From CAZIVP01 sp964542915 (lineage in GTDB: Bacteria > Calditrichota > Calditrichia > Calditrichales > Calditrichaceae), in NCBI GenBank assembly GCA_964542915.1, contig CAZIVP010000004.1, forward strand, positions 1 through 64,000: 64,000 nucleotides of DNA, given 5' to 3'. The position numbers and the translations under genes are program-made. Numbering within the stretch: the stretch's first letter is position 1; every line of letters begins with the position of its first letter. This document shows, in pieces, positions 19,565-28,159 of the stretch. A model generated the notes under the pieces. That model made no database searches. It had not been told where the DNA came from and was given only the letters and a program-made list of their open reading frames with translations.

Positions 19565-20980
19565 ATGGCGTTTCATTTGAAGAAGTTCAAGGTCCCCAAC
19601 ACCCTGGTACTCATCTTTTCCATCATGATGGTTGCGGCCGTTCTGACCTGGTTCGTACCCGGCGGCCAATACGAACGGCAGGAGAAAGAGGGCCGCGAAC
19701 TGTTGGTTCCCGAATCCTACCAAACAGTGCCCAACGAACCACAGGGACTGTCTGCATTACTGCAGGCGCCCATTCGCGGCTTTATCGACGGCAGCCAGAT
19801 CATCGCCTTTATCCTGATTGTCGGCGGCGCCTTTATCGTCATCCAGCGCACCGGCGCGGTGGACGCCCTCATCCGGCGCATTGCCCGGGCCCATGCCCAA
19901 TCCAGACTGATTCAGATCATACTCATTCCGCTGGTGATGCTGATCTTCTCCCTCTTCGGATCGGTTTTCGGCATGAGCGAGGAGGTCATTCCTTTCATCC
20001 TGATTTTTGTGCCGCTGGCCGTTTCGCTGGGTTACGATTCCATCGTGGGCGTGGCCATGCCGTTTGTGGGCGCCGGCGCCGGCTTTGCGGGCGCCTTTCT
20101 CAATCCCTTTACCATCGGCATCGCCCAGGGCATCGCCGAATTGCCGCCGTTCTCCGGCATGATATACCGCATCATCATCTGGGTGATCGTTACCACCGTC
20201 GCCGTCACGTTCGTGGTGATTTATGCCCGTCGCATTAAACGCAATCCGCAGAAGAGCATTACGCATGATATCGATGAACACTGGCGCGAACACGTGCGTA
20301 ATAATCACGATTCCGATGAGAATACGGAACTGTCCCGCCGGCACGCTACGATATTATCCATTTTCGGTCTCGGAATTCTGTTGCTGATCGTCGGCGTGGT
20401 CGGATTCGAATGGTATATCAACGAAATCGCCGCCCTCTTTTTCGGGCTGGGCATCGCCATCGGTCTGGTGTCGCACATGAATTTGAATCAACTGGCGGAA
20501 GCCTTCATGGAAGGCGCGCGGGAACTGGTCGGCGTGGCTTTCATCATCGCCTTCGCCCGATCCATACTGATTATCGCCTCGGACGGCCAGATCATCGACA
20601 GCATTTTGCACGGCCTTTCGACGCTGGTCAGCGGAACACATCCCATCATCGCTGCGCAGTTGATGTTTGTGGTGCAGAGCATGATCAATATCTTTGTACC
20701 TTCCGGCAGCGGCCAGGCCGCTCTGGTCATGCCGATCATGGCGCCGCTGAGCGATCTGCTGGGGCTGACGCGCCAAACCGCGGTGCTGGCCTACCAGATG
20801 GGCGACGGATTCACCAATCTGATCATTCCCACTTCGGCCGTAACCATGGGCGTACTGGGCGTGGCTAAAATTCCCTATGAAAAATGGTTCCGCTGGATGT
20901 TGCCGCTGCAGGTGATTCTGTTCACGCTGGCGCTGCTGTTGTTGATTCCGCCGGTGTTGATGGGATGGGGACCGTTTTAA
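19565..20980 (+). CDS. YfcC-family (DcuC/ArcD-like) secondary transporter
   Basis: A 471-residue inner-membrane protein with about 12 helices, of the YfcC/C4-dicarboxylate-anaerobic-carrier superfamily (pfam03606). The N-terminus 'KFKVPNTLVLIFSIMMVAAV' followed by 'LTWFVPGGQYER' is the classic family start, and 'FGMSEEVIPFILIFVPLAVS' and 'VPSGSGQAALVMPIMAPLSD' are the two conserved re-entrant-loop-like motifs. Family members are proposed to move basic amino acids, peptides or dicarboxylates; the substrate cannot be read from sequence. The ribosome site GGAGGCGGC is strong. The gene stands alone between a terminator and a repeat-rich strip. Confidence 0.9.
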   Translation: MAFHLKKFKVPNTLVLIFSIMMVAAVLTWFVPGGQYERQEKEGRELLVPESYQTVPNEPQGLSALLQAPIRGFIDGSQIIAFILIVGGAFIVIQRTGAVDALIRRIARAHAQSRLIQIILIPLVMLIFSLFGSVFGMSEEVIPFILIFVPLAVSLGYDSIVGVAMPFVGAGAGFAGAFLNPFTIGIAQGIAELPPFSGMIYRIIIWVIVTTVAVTFVVIYARRIKRNPQKSITHDIDEHWREHVRNNHDSDENTELSRRHATILSIFGLGILLLIVGVVGFEWYINEIAALFFGLGIAIGLVSHMNLNQLAEAFMEGARELVGVAFIIAFARSILIIASDGQIIDSILHGLSTLVSGTHPIIAAQLMFVVQSMINIFVPSGSGQAALVMPIMAPLSDLLGLTRQTAVLAYQMGDGFTNLIIPTSAVTMGVLGVAKIPYEKWFRWMLPLQVILFTLALLLLIPPVLMGWGPF

Positions 20981-21109
20981 GTAGTCAGAGAACACCTTAT
21001 TTGATGAAATAATGGAATAATGGGGAATTGGAATGATGGATGAGTGCGTCCCAAAGCCATGGTTACCCCGCATTTTGATGAATAATCAATATTGATGAAT
21101 CATATGACG

Positions 21110-21336
21110 GTTCTCCGAACCTTTTCTGAATTTCATGCAATTCATTATTTATTCTACAAAGATTGCGGCGCTCCGCGCCTGATGATTATTCCCTCAATTT
21201 TAAAGCAAACGGCATTTTAGCATGCGTCCTTAATACAGTATTCATTATACAAAAGGGCGCGGAGCGCCCGTTATATATATAGCATGTCGGAATCTCCCAA
21301 AAGAATAGGACCGAAGGTGCAACGCACCGTGATATT
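21110..21336 (+). repeat. 227-bp direct repeat, copy A, with three hairpins
   Basis: Identical to 21897-22123 except for one base (G at 21308, A at 22095), with no gaps. It contains hairpins GGCGCTCCGCGCC (21167-21179), GGGCGCGGAGCGCCC (21255-21269, whose inner 13 bases are the exact reverse complement of the first) and GGTGCAACGCACC (21316-21328). Two inverted hairpins about 75 bp apart resemble a REPIN. Confidence 0.9.
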
Positions 21337-21349
21337 ATCCATATTTGTC

Positions 21350-21814
21350 TCAATCCGTAAAAAAATCAAATAAGTATGCATCATTGTAATCGATCTGAAA
21401 TTTGTGAAGTAATTCCAGATATTCTTCACGGAATGTTTTAATCCTGTGATGCGATTCCTGGTTAAGAACATATCTTACAACGGTATCCAGCTGCGAATGG
21501 GAATATGTGAAAGCTCCGTATCCTTTTTGCCACTTGAAATTAAACTGCGTAAAGTTGTTTTTTTTAATCCAGTGATTACTTGAAGTTTTAATTTGCTCAA
21601 CCAGTTTTGGAATGGTTTGATTCGTATTATAACCAATTAAGATATGTACATGATCGGGCATTGATCCGATTGCAATTAATTTATGTCCGTTTGCTTGAAC
21701 AATGCCTGTAATATATTTTTCAAGATATTGTTTCCATGATTTTTGAATTAAAGCCTGTCGATTCTTAACTGCAAAAACAAGATGAAAATACGCCTTAACA
21801 AATGTATCTGCCAT
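21350..21814 (-). CDS. tnpA: Y1 HUH transposase (IS200/IS605 TnpA-like)
   Basis: A 154-residue single-strand transposase. The HUH motif is in 'GSMPDHVHILIGYN' (HVH) and the nucleophilic tyrosine is in 'VVRYVLNQESHHRIKTF', the standard 'Y-x-L-N-Q' block. The length and the C-terminal 'FREEYLELLHKFQIDYND' match the Bacteroidetes-type TnpA group. All catalytic residues are present and the frame is intact, so it may be active. No TnpB is nearby. It lies between two nearly identical 227-bp repeats. Confidence 0.92.
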   Translation of the reverse strand: MADTFVKAYFHLVFAVKNRQALIQKSWKQYLEKYITGIVQANGHKLIAIGSMPDHVHILIGYNTNQTIPKLVEQIKTSSNHWIKKNNFTQFNFKWQKGYGAFTYSHSQLDTVVRYVLNQESHHRIKTFREEYLELLHKFQIDYNDAYLFDFFTD

Positions 21815-21896
21815 GTTTATACTCTAGATTTAATTTTTACAATTTATCTGACCCTCTACTTTTCGTATGTCTGGTTGGATAATTTTTAATATTATT

Positions 21897-22123
21897 GTTC
21901 TCCGAACCTTTTCTGAATTTCATGCAATTCATTATTTATTCTACAAAGATTGCGGCGCTCCGCGCCTGATGATTATTCCCTCAATTTTAAAGCAAACGGC
22001 ATTTTAGCATGCGTCCTTAATACAGTATTCATTATACAAAAGGGCGCGGAGCGCCCGTTATATATATAGCATGTCGGAATCTCCCAAAAGAATAAGACCG
22101 AAGGTGCAACGCACCGTGATATT
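21897..22123 (+). repeat. 227-bp direct repeat, copy B, with three hairpins
   Basis: Second copy of the repeat at 21110-21336, offset by 787 bp and differing at one base. Hairpins are at 21954-21966, 22042-22056 and 22103-22115. It lies 83 bp upstream of the transposase start codon, so it could also hold the promoter of that gene. Confidence 0.9.
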
Positions 22124-22235
22124 TTCTTTGGATTTTGGTGAAGAAATCAGGAAATGAACCATTGCACGGTTATCCGCACATAGTTTCATTTCATGGATGA
22201 TTGATTATCTCCAATATTTCATCATTGCATTCTTT

Positions 22236-23198
22236 CTATCCTTCCAACGGTGGAATGTCCGCCTCGGGAATGGGACCCAAATCCGAGGCCGCGCAATTGT
22301 CTTGCACCTGCTGATCCGTCTTCGCACCCGGGATAGCCGTATGGCACGCCGGATGGGAGATGCAAAAACGCAAACTGACCTGCGCCATGGTCTGATCGGA
22401 GTATTTCCCGAACAGCGGTTTCATGTTATCCAGTTTCTTGAAGTAATCGTCCAGTTTTTGCGGCGAGAGATTCATATTGCGGTGGTCGTCGTCGGAAAAG
22501 GTGGTTTCGCGGGTAAACTTACCGGTCAGAAAACCGAACAGCAGCGGAATGCGCACGATCACGCCGACGCCGTAAGTCAACGCTTTGGGAAACAGCACCT
22601 TTTCCGCTTCCCGTTCCAGCAGATTGTAGCGCACCTGAATGCTGTCCAGCAAATCGTGATGGCGATCCAGCAAGTGCGCCTGCGCCGTTTCCTGGAACGA
22701 TTGGATGCTCAGACCGGCGTGACGGATTTTCCCGTCGCGTTTCAACTGCTCCAGCGCCTGCCACGGTTCGTCCCGTTCCAGTTTATCCAGATCCGGGCTG
22801 TGCAACTGCAAAATGTCCAGCGCCTCCACGCCAAGACGTTTCAGGCTTTGTTCGGCGGCGAAGATGATGTAATCTTTCGTGTAGGTCTGTTTGATCGCGC
22901 CATAGCCCTGGTCGTCCTCGTCCGTGGCGTTGTAAAAATCGTTGCCGGCCTTGGTGGCGATAACAATATCCTTTTTACCGCGTTCTTTTATGATCTCCGC
23001 GATCAGTTCTTCCGAGTGCCCGAAACCGTAAACATCGGCCGTATCGATCAACGTTACGCCGCGATCGAGCGCCGCATGCAAGGCGCGTTTGGATACGTCA
23101 TCGTCGGTTTTGCCCCAGTTCGTACCGCCGATAGCCCAGGCGCCGAACCCGATGGTCGATACCTGCGGCCCACGTTTGCCTAATTGTGTGTACTGCAT
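22236..23198 (-). CDS. Aldo/keto reductase
   Basis: A 320-residue NAD(P)H-dependent oxidoreductase with a TIM-barrel fold. The catalytic region is visible as 'LIDTADVYGFGHSEELIAE' (Asp and Tyr of the tetrad), 'IVIATKAGN' (Lys) and 'ALDILQLHSPD' (His). The C-terminal 'HTAIPGAKTDQQVQDN' is the cofactor-phosphate site. The start at 23198 (MQYTQLGKRG) is preferred because AAGAAAGGA lies 6 bp upstream; an ATG two codons earlier has no spacing. Substrate unknown. It is divergent from the Rieske gene, with ~107 bp between them. Confidence 0.93.
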   Translation of the reverse strand: MQYTQLGKRGPQVSTIGFGAWAIGGTNWGKTDDDVSKRALHAALDRGVTLIDTADVYGFGHSEELIAEIIKERGKKDIVIATKAGNDFYNATDEDDQGYGAIKQTYTKDYIIFAAEQSLKRLGVEALDILQLHSPDLDKLERDEPWQALEQLKRDGKIRHAGLSIQSFQETAQAHLLDRHHDLLDSIQVRYNLLEREAEKVLFPKALTYGVGVIVRIPLLFGFLTGKFTRETTFSDDDHRNMNLSPQKLDDYFKKLDNMKPLFGKYSDQTMAQVSLRFCISHPACHTAIPGAKTDQQVQDNCAASDLGPIPEADIPPLEG

Positions 23199-23305
23199 TT
23201 TCATTCCTTTCTTATTTTTACATACCGGTGTTGGAAACTTTATTTTATATATGTCAGCTCTTAAATTAATAAAAATATACAAACATCCCAATTCGGAATC
23301 GCCTT

Positions 23306-23728
23306 ATGGCCGGAGAGCACTTTAACAAAATATCCAGGCGCAGTTGGTTCAAAACCCTCTATCGTTTGTTGTACGGCCTGCTGGCAGGAGTGTTGTTCTA
23401 TTTGAACAGCGGATTTCTGCGCTACATCCGTCCGGACAGGCGCACGGTCGAGGTACCCTTGGGGGACATCACCGGCGACGTCTGGCGCCACGGGGCGTTT
23501 TATATCAACCGGCGCAGCGAACCGTGGATCGTGATTTCACGGCGATGCACCCACTTGGGCTGTACGGTACAGTTGAACGACGACGGGCAAACGATCGCAT
23601 GCCCCTGTCACGGCAGCCGCTTTAATCTGCGCGGCGAATATTTGCAGGGACCGGCCGGTAGGGATCTGGAACGATTGCCTTATACGATAACCGATAACGA
23701 CCGGTTAAAAATCGAAATCAGTTCCTGA
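23306..23728 (+). CDS. Rieske [2Fe-2S] protein of a bc-type complex
   Basis: A 140-residue Rieske protein, the electron acceptor from quinol in a cytochrome bc/b6f-type complex. The N-terminus 'SRRSWFKTLYRLLYGLLAGV' looks like a twin-arginine signal anchor. The cluster ligands are all present: 'CTHLGC' (Cys, His) and 'CPCHGS' (Cys, His), including the disulfide cysteines. The following 'GEYLQGPAGRDLERLPY' is the proline-loop region. It is the first gene of an operon with cytochrome b and two multihaem cytochromes; 146 bp separate it from cytochrome b. Confidence 0.95.
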   Translation: MAGEHFNKISRRSWFKTLYRLLYGLLAGVLFYLNSGFLRYIRPDRRTVEVPLGDITGDVWRHGAFYINRRSEPWIVISRRCTHLGCTVQLNDDGQTIACPCHGSRFNLRGEYLQGPAGRDLERLPYTITDNDRLKIEISS

Positions 23729-23874
23729 GGTTGGAAGGAAAGCGCATTTTCATTGGTTCAAAAGATCAAGATAGAATGAATAAAAATCATATACATACAT
23801 GCACGATGATCGATGTGCGAAACAATCAAACATAAGCCGCAAATCGTTCGGAAAGGTGTAACACGATCGCATAT

Positions 23875-24768
23875 ATGAAAGCGGATAAAATCTTCGAACC
23901 GAGTTTGTGGATGCCCGGTTGGGGCCAGATCGCGCTCAGTTCATTGCTGCTGGCGCTGATTTCGGGCATACTACTGATACCGGCCTTCAATTCCCACGGC
24001 GAACCGTTTCGTTCCGTCAGCCAGTTGACGTCCGCCCATCCCTTCGGCTATTTTTTACACAGCATACACGCCTACGCCGGCGATCTTTTTCTGATCGCCA
24101 CGATCGTCCACACCATCGAATATCTGTACAAACGTGCCTATAAAAGTTACCGCTTTAAATCCTGGTTCTGGCTGGTTTTACTTCTGATTGTTTCGATCCT
24201 GGTGGTGTTCAGCGGATTTTTAAGCATCGGCAGCAAAGAGAGTTGGTCGGCCGCCCATATCTTCGAGAATATCCTGGCGTCCGTTCCGGCGTTCGGTTCG
24301 GCCCTTGCCGTCTTCTTCGCGCAATTCAATCGCACCGCCAATCCCTTGTCGGTGATCTATCTCCATCATGCGGCGACGTTTTCCATCTTGACGGTGGTGT
24401 TGACCTATATGCACATCCGCCGTTTAAAAGCGGAGCGTTACGCCTTTGTTTACACGTTTTTACTGTTGACGGTCGTTTCGCTGCTGTTTCCTTCGGCCCT
24501 TGGGATACCGCCCGACGGCGTGACCAACGTGGTCAAGGGGCCCTGGTATTTTGTGGGGTTACAGGAGACGTTGTCCTGGCTGCCGGTATGGCTGGCCGGA
24601 CTTTTACTTCCTTTGATAGCCATGGTGCTGATCGCGGTTTTGCCCAAAATGAAACGGAACGATTCCATTGGACTCTATGCGCTGGCTCTGCTGACTATTT
24701 TTTATTTAATCGAAAGCTTTATCGGACAATTTCTCAGGGGAGAAGGATGGCGGTTGATTTTGGGTTGA
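23875..24768 (+). CDS. Cytochrome b of a b6-type quinol-oxidising complex (fused b6/subunit IV)
   Basis: A 297-residue membrane protein with about eight helices. The haem-b ligands are H65 and H79 (spacing 14, 'HAYAGDLFLIATIVH') and H165 and H180 (spacing 15, 'HAATFSILTVVLTYMH'); the 14/15 spacing is that of cytochrome b6 rather than mitochondrial b. The C-terminal part has 'VVKGPWYFVGLQETL', equivalent to the PEWY quinol-site motif of subunit IV but without its glutamate, as in some deltaproteobacterial complexes. It is thus a compact fusion of b6 and subunit IV. The next gene starts 22 bp before this one ends. Confidence 0.9.
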   Translation: MKADKIFEPSLWMPGWGQIALSSLLLALISGILLIPAFNSHGEPFRSVSQLTSAHPFGYFLHSIHAYAGDLFLIATIVHTIEYLYKRAYKSYRFKSWFWLVLLLIVSILVVFSGFLSIGSKESWSAAHIFENILASVPAFGSALAVFFAQFNRTANPLSVIYLHHAATFSILTVVLTYMHIRRLKAERYAFVYTFLLLTVVSLLFPSALGIPPDGVTNVVKGPWYFVGLQETLSWLPVWLAGLLLPLIAMVLIAVLPKMKRNDSIGLYALALLTIFYLIESFIGQFLRGEGWRLILG

Positions 24769-26534
24769 GAAGGGTAGTAGCATCATTGTTTATTGTGATC
24801 CTACTGGTCTTGTTTACGATCATGGTATGGCATACGCCCCATCCTCGCGAAGAAAACGCCGGCGCGCAGCGGCCCGACCGTTGCCTGGCGTGCCATGACG
24901 ATGTGCGCGCCATGAGCGAAGCCCATCCGGTTGAGGATTTCGGTTGCGCCGTTTGCCATCTCGGCAATGCACAAGCGAAACAGCAGGATAACGCGCACGC
25001 CGGCATGGTCATCAATCCCTCGGATTTACGATGGGTGGATCGCACCTGCGGCCAAACGGACTGCCACCCCGATCTGGCCCATAATGTGAACCAATCTATC
25101 ATGACCATCAACAACGGCCTGGTTTCGGCGACCCTTTACCAGTGGAATGAGCGCTCCTCGCCGGACGACTCGTCGCTGGCCATCACGGAAATACCCGACA
25201 CCTCACTGGCCACCTCGCATTTGCGCAAAATGTGCGCGGGCTGCCATGTGGGCAAAGAGACCGGCGATTTCCCCGGCGAACCGGGTCAACGCGGCGGCGG
25301 CTGCAACGACTGCCACATCAGTGATACAGATTCCGATCAACATCCCTTGTTGACGGTGTATATGGGCATCGACGTGTGCGAAAAGTGTCATAATCGCTCC
25401 AACCGAACCGCGCTGAATTATCAGGGCAAATTCGAATCGGAAGGCTACGGTACGCCTTACGAACAGGGCAACCGCAGCGGCAAGACGCTCTCCGGCGGCC
25501 GTTTTTACTATCACATTACGCCGGACGTGCATTTTGAAGCAGACATGGTCTGCATCGATTGCCACACGGCTGAAGGCGTCATGGGCGACGGCCGGCGCCA
25601 CGCCCACCTGGAAACACAGGTGCAGGTACGGTGCGACGATTGCCACCGGGCGCAGTTCGCCAAACCGGCCCGGGATAACCTCGCCTTCAAACTGATTTCA
25701 GTTAATGAATATTTCGGATTGCCGCCGGATTCCATGCTGGCCCGCAGTAGCGGCGGCGCTTTTTTGACCAACGTCGTGAAAACGGACAAGGGCGTGCAGC
25801 TTGTTCGCAAACGGGACGGCGAGCGACTTACGGTAAAACAAATCGATTCCAAACGGGCCTGCAATCTGCCCGGGCACGAGCGCATGTCCTGCCAGTCCTG
25901 CCACAGCGCCTTCACGCCTCAATGCTACGGCTGCCATGATGTGTACGACCCGTTAAAAAAACAGATGGATAAGGTTTCCAAAGAGGAAACGGCGGGCCAC
26001 TGGGAGGAAGGGCGTTCCTATCTGCGTTTCGAAGAGTCCACGCTCGGCATCGACCGCGGCGATCGTATTATGCCGTTTGCGCCGGGCTGCCAGGTGTTTA
26101 TGACCGAACTGGATAAAAAACACGACGTCAAAACATCGCGGACATGGCTGACCATGGCCGCCTTTGATCCTCATACCACCCGAAAGGCCGTCGCCGGATG
26201 CATCGACTGCCACGGCAGCGCCAAACGGCTGGGACTGGGCAAAGGCCGCTTTTACGCGCACGAAGGGACGATGCGATTCAGTCCGACGTATCAAAGCCGG
26301 GAAGCGGGGCTGGGAAACGTTGCGCCGGAATCGATGGTGGACGTCAACGGGCGACCCCTGCAGCGCATGGCGCGGCGGCAAAGCCGACCCTTCAATGAAT
26401 CGGAAATGAAATCCATCCTCGCCGCCGGTCTGTGTGTGGTTTGCCACAATCGCTATGAGGATCCCATTTACCGCAATTTCGAGCGCAGTAAACAAATCTA
26501 TCTCAATAACAAACAACTGCCGTGTTACCGATGA
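24747..26534 (+). CDS. Twelve-haem cytochrome c
   Basis: A 595-residue protein with one N-terminal membrane anchor ('VVASLFIVILLVLFTIMVW') and a large periplasmic part. It has eleven CxxCH sites (near residues 46, 67, 163, 186, 211, 269, 296, 382, 393, 485, 563) and one CxxxxCH (101-107), giving up to twelve c haems. The start at 24747 overlaps cytochrome b by 22 bp and has AGGGGAGAAGG before it; the open frame further upstream is only a shadow of cytochrome b. It replaces the usual c1/f in this operon. The segments 'DVHFEADMVCIDCHTAEG' and 'CIDCHGSAKRLGLGKG' are shared in style with the next gene. Confidence 0.93.
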   Translation: MAVDFGLRRVVASLFIVILLVLFTIMVWHTPHPREENAGAQRPDRCLACHDDVRAMSEAHPVEDFGCAVCHLGNAQAKQQDNAHAGMVINPSDLRWVDRTCGQTDCHPDLAHNVNQSIMTINNGLVSATLYQWNERSSPDDSSLAITEIPDTSLATSHLRKMCAGCHVGKETGDFPGEPGQRGGGCNDCHISDTDSDQHPLLTVYMGIDVCEKCHNRSNRTALNYQGKFESEGYGTPYEQGNRSGKTLSGGRFYYHITPDVHFEADMVCIDCHTAEGVMGDGRRHAHLETQVQVRCDDCHRAQFAKPARDNLAFKLISVNEYFGLPPDSMLARSSGGAFLTNVVKTDKGVQLVRKRDGERLTVKQIDSKRACNLPGHERMSCQSCHSAFTPQCYGCHDVYDPLKKQMDKVSKEETAGHWEEGRSYLRFEESTLGIDRGDRIMPFAPGCQVFMTELDKKHDVKTSRTWLTMAAFDPHTTRKAVAGCIDCHGSAKRLGLGKGRFYAHEGTMRFSPTYQSREAGLGNVAPESMVDVNGRPLQRMARRQSRPFNESEMKSILAAGLCVVCHNRYEDPIYRNFERSKQIYLNNKQLPCYR

Positions 26535-28159
26535 TGCCTGTGAATAATAGACCGTTTTTACTGATCGGGCTGCTGTTGATGCTCCAAACGCTGACGGCGC
26601 AGCCGGCCGAGAACTGCCGTTCCTGCCACAAAGCGATGCAAGCCAGTTGCGGCCTGACGTGCGCCCAGTGCCACCGTTCACCCAATGCAACCCTCCAACC
26701 ACCGTCGGCGGAGCGGCATCCAGCCGTTATCCCCAATCCTTCACGGGAACAATGGTGGCAGGAGAAATGCGTTTCCTGCCACGCCGATATCATCAAACGC
26801 TTTAAGAACAGCCTGCACTATTCGGCCAACGGCATCATCAGCCAGACCCGTTATCTGTGGGGCGCGGCGGACGCTTCGCCACAGAAAACCGAACCGCAGG
26901 CCTGGAAGCGCCTGCAACGGGTGGGCGCGCTCAAATCCAGGCGACTGCCCGATCTGGCCGATCATCTGCTGGCCACAAAGTGTATGGCTTGCCATTTTGA
27001 AGCCGACGGAAGAGAAGCCTCGGTCGGACGCAAACGGCCGGCCGGTTGCGCCGCCTGCCATATTCCTCTGGATCAGGAAAACGGGAAACCGTTACACGGC
27101 CATCGTATGCAGAAAACGGTGGGCGATACGGTCTGCCTGACCTGCCACAGCGGCAACTATGCGGGCGGCGACTATTACGGCTATTTTGAACACGACTATA
27201 ATGAAGAATATGCCACGCCGTTCGCCGCACAGCCGCGTTTCGGCGCGTACCAGCACCGCTTGCAGCCCGATGTGCATCAACAGGCCGGTATGACCTGCAT
27301 GGATTGCCATCAACTTGACGATGTAAAGGGCCATGCCTCGAAGACGGCGGCGTATGAGGGTCAACATGCGGCCGTTCGTTGCAGCCATTGCCACGGCGGG
27401 TTCAATGGCACGACAAAGCTCCGCGTGGCTGCAAATGAGGCCTCCGCCTTTGATACGACGGTAATCGCCCATAAATCGTTTCACCGCAATGTGCGCTGCA
27501 GCGCCTGCCACGCCCGCTGGTCGTATCAGGATTACGGACTGCATCTCTTTCTGGATGAGAGCGACCATTATACGTTATGGGAAGATGTGATATATCAGGG
27601 CGACCAATCGGTCATCGACCTGTTGACGGAGCAGTTAACCCGGCCGAAGGCGGAACGCACGCCGGCCCTTTCCCGCAACCGTCTGAGCGGCGAGCAGGTG
27701 GCGGGCGTCTGGTACAAGGGCTGGACCTTCCGGCGCTGGGAGACGCCCGTCCTGGGTATCGGCGCCGACGGCCGTTACCAGATCATCCGTCCCTTGTACC
27801 AGTATTTTATCACCTATGTGGACAGCAGCGACAACGTCTGGTACGATTCGGTCAAACCGCGCACGGCAGAGGGCGCTATGGGCTGGAGCTGGGACGGCTA
27901 TGTTCCGCATACCATTGACAGAAGAGGGCGGCGCTGTGAAGGCTGCCATGGCAATGCCAAAGCGGCGGGAATGGGTATGCAGTTGGGCGGCGAAACAGAG
28001 GCCGCCCACGCCATTACGATTCCATCGTCGCCGGCGATCGGGGGTGCGTGGCTTTTGAATAAGCAAGAGCAAAAACGGTTAATGGAGCCGTCGGCGCAAT
28101 ACCGTAGCTGGCGCGCCGAGCAATGGCGTCGCGAAGGGGCGGAGGAGTGGCTGCGGTGA
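26531..28159 (+). CDS. Ten-haem cytochrome c
   Basis: A 542-residue exported cytochrome with a cleavable-looking signal peptide (MMPVNNRPFLLIGLLLMLQT, then LTAQPAEN). There are ten CxxCH sites near residues 29, 44, 80, 151, 173, 202, 256, 284, 323 and 469. The start ATG overlaps the stop of the 12-haem gene (ATGA). It looks like a diverged paralogue of that gene: 'PDVHQQAGMTCMDCHQLDD' and 'CEGCHGNAKAAGMGM' match its 'PDVHFEADMVCIDCH' and 'CIDCHGSAKRLGLG'. It is probably a periplasmic or outer-face electron carrier taking electrons from the Rieske/b core. Terminal acceptor unknown. Confidence 0.92.
   Translation: MMPVNNRPFLLIGLLLMLQTLTAQPAENCRSCHKAMQASCGLTCAQCHRSPNATLQPPSAERHPAVIPNPSREQWWQEKCVSCHADIIKRFKNSLHYSANGIISQTRYLWGAADASPQKTEPQAWKRLQRVGALKSRRLPDLADHLLATKCMACHFEADGREASVGRKRPAGCAACHIPLDQENGKPLHGHRMQKTVGDTVCLTCHSGNYAGGDYYGYFEHDYNEEYATPFAAQPRFGAYQHRLQPDVHQQAGMTCMDCHQLDDVKGHASKTAAYEGQHAAVRCSHCHGGFNGTTKLRVAANEASAFDTTVIAHKSFHRNVRCSACHARWSYQDYGLHLFLDESDHYTLWEDVIYQGDQSVIDLLTEQLTRPKAERTPALSRNRLSGEQVAGVWYKGWTFRRWETPVLGIGADGRYQIIRPLYQYFITYVDSSDNVWYDSVKPRTAEGAMGWSWDGYVPHTIDRRGRRCEGCHGNAKAAGMGMQLGGETEAAHAITIPSSPAIGGAWLLNKQEQKRLMEPSAQYRSWRAEQWRREGAEEWLR

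Larger units (their letters stand above)
21110..22123 (-). mobile_element. Y1 (IS200/IS605-like) transposon unit with flanking direct repeats
   Basis: A single-gene unit: a Y1 HUH transposase gene (21350-21814, minus) between two 227-bp direct repeats, each holding three small hairpins. IS200/IS605 and REP-associated systems act on hairpin ends, so the repeats are likely recognition ends or repeat-mediated duplicates. Whether the unit is a real composite element or a transposase inserted next to an array of repeats cannot be settled from one copy. Confidence 0.6.

Noticed and set aside
21110..22123. CRISPR array
   Set aside because: Only two long direct repeats with a gene between them; no short regularly spaced repeats.
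22197..23183. 328-codon plus-strand open frame
   Set aside because: Antisense to an aldo/keto reductase with all catalytic motifs; the plus-strand translation has no recognisable domain.
24243..24746. Long upstream extension of the 12-haem cytochrome frame
   Set aside because: It overlaps cytochrome b, which is clearly the real gene, and has no signal or cytochrome features; the ATG at 24747 has a good ribosome site.
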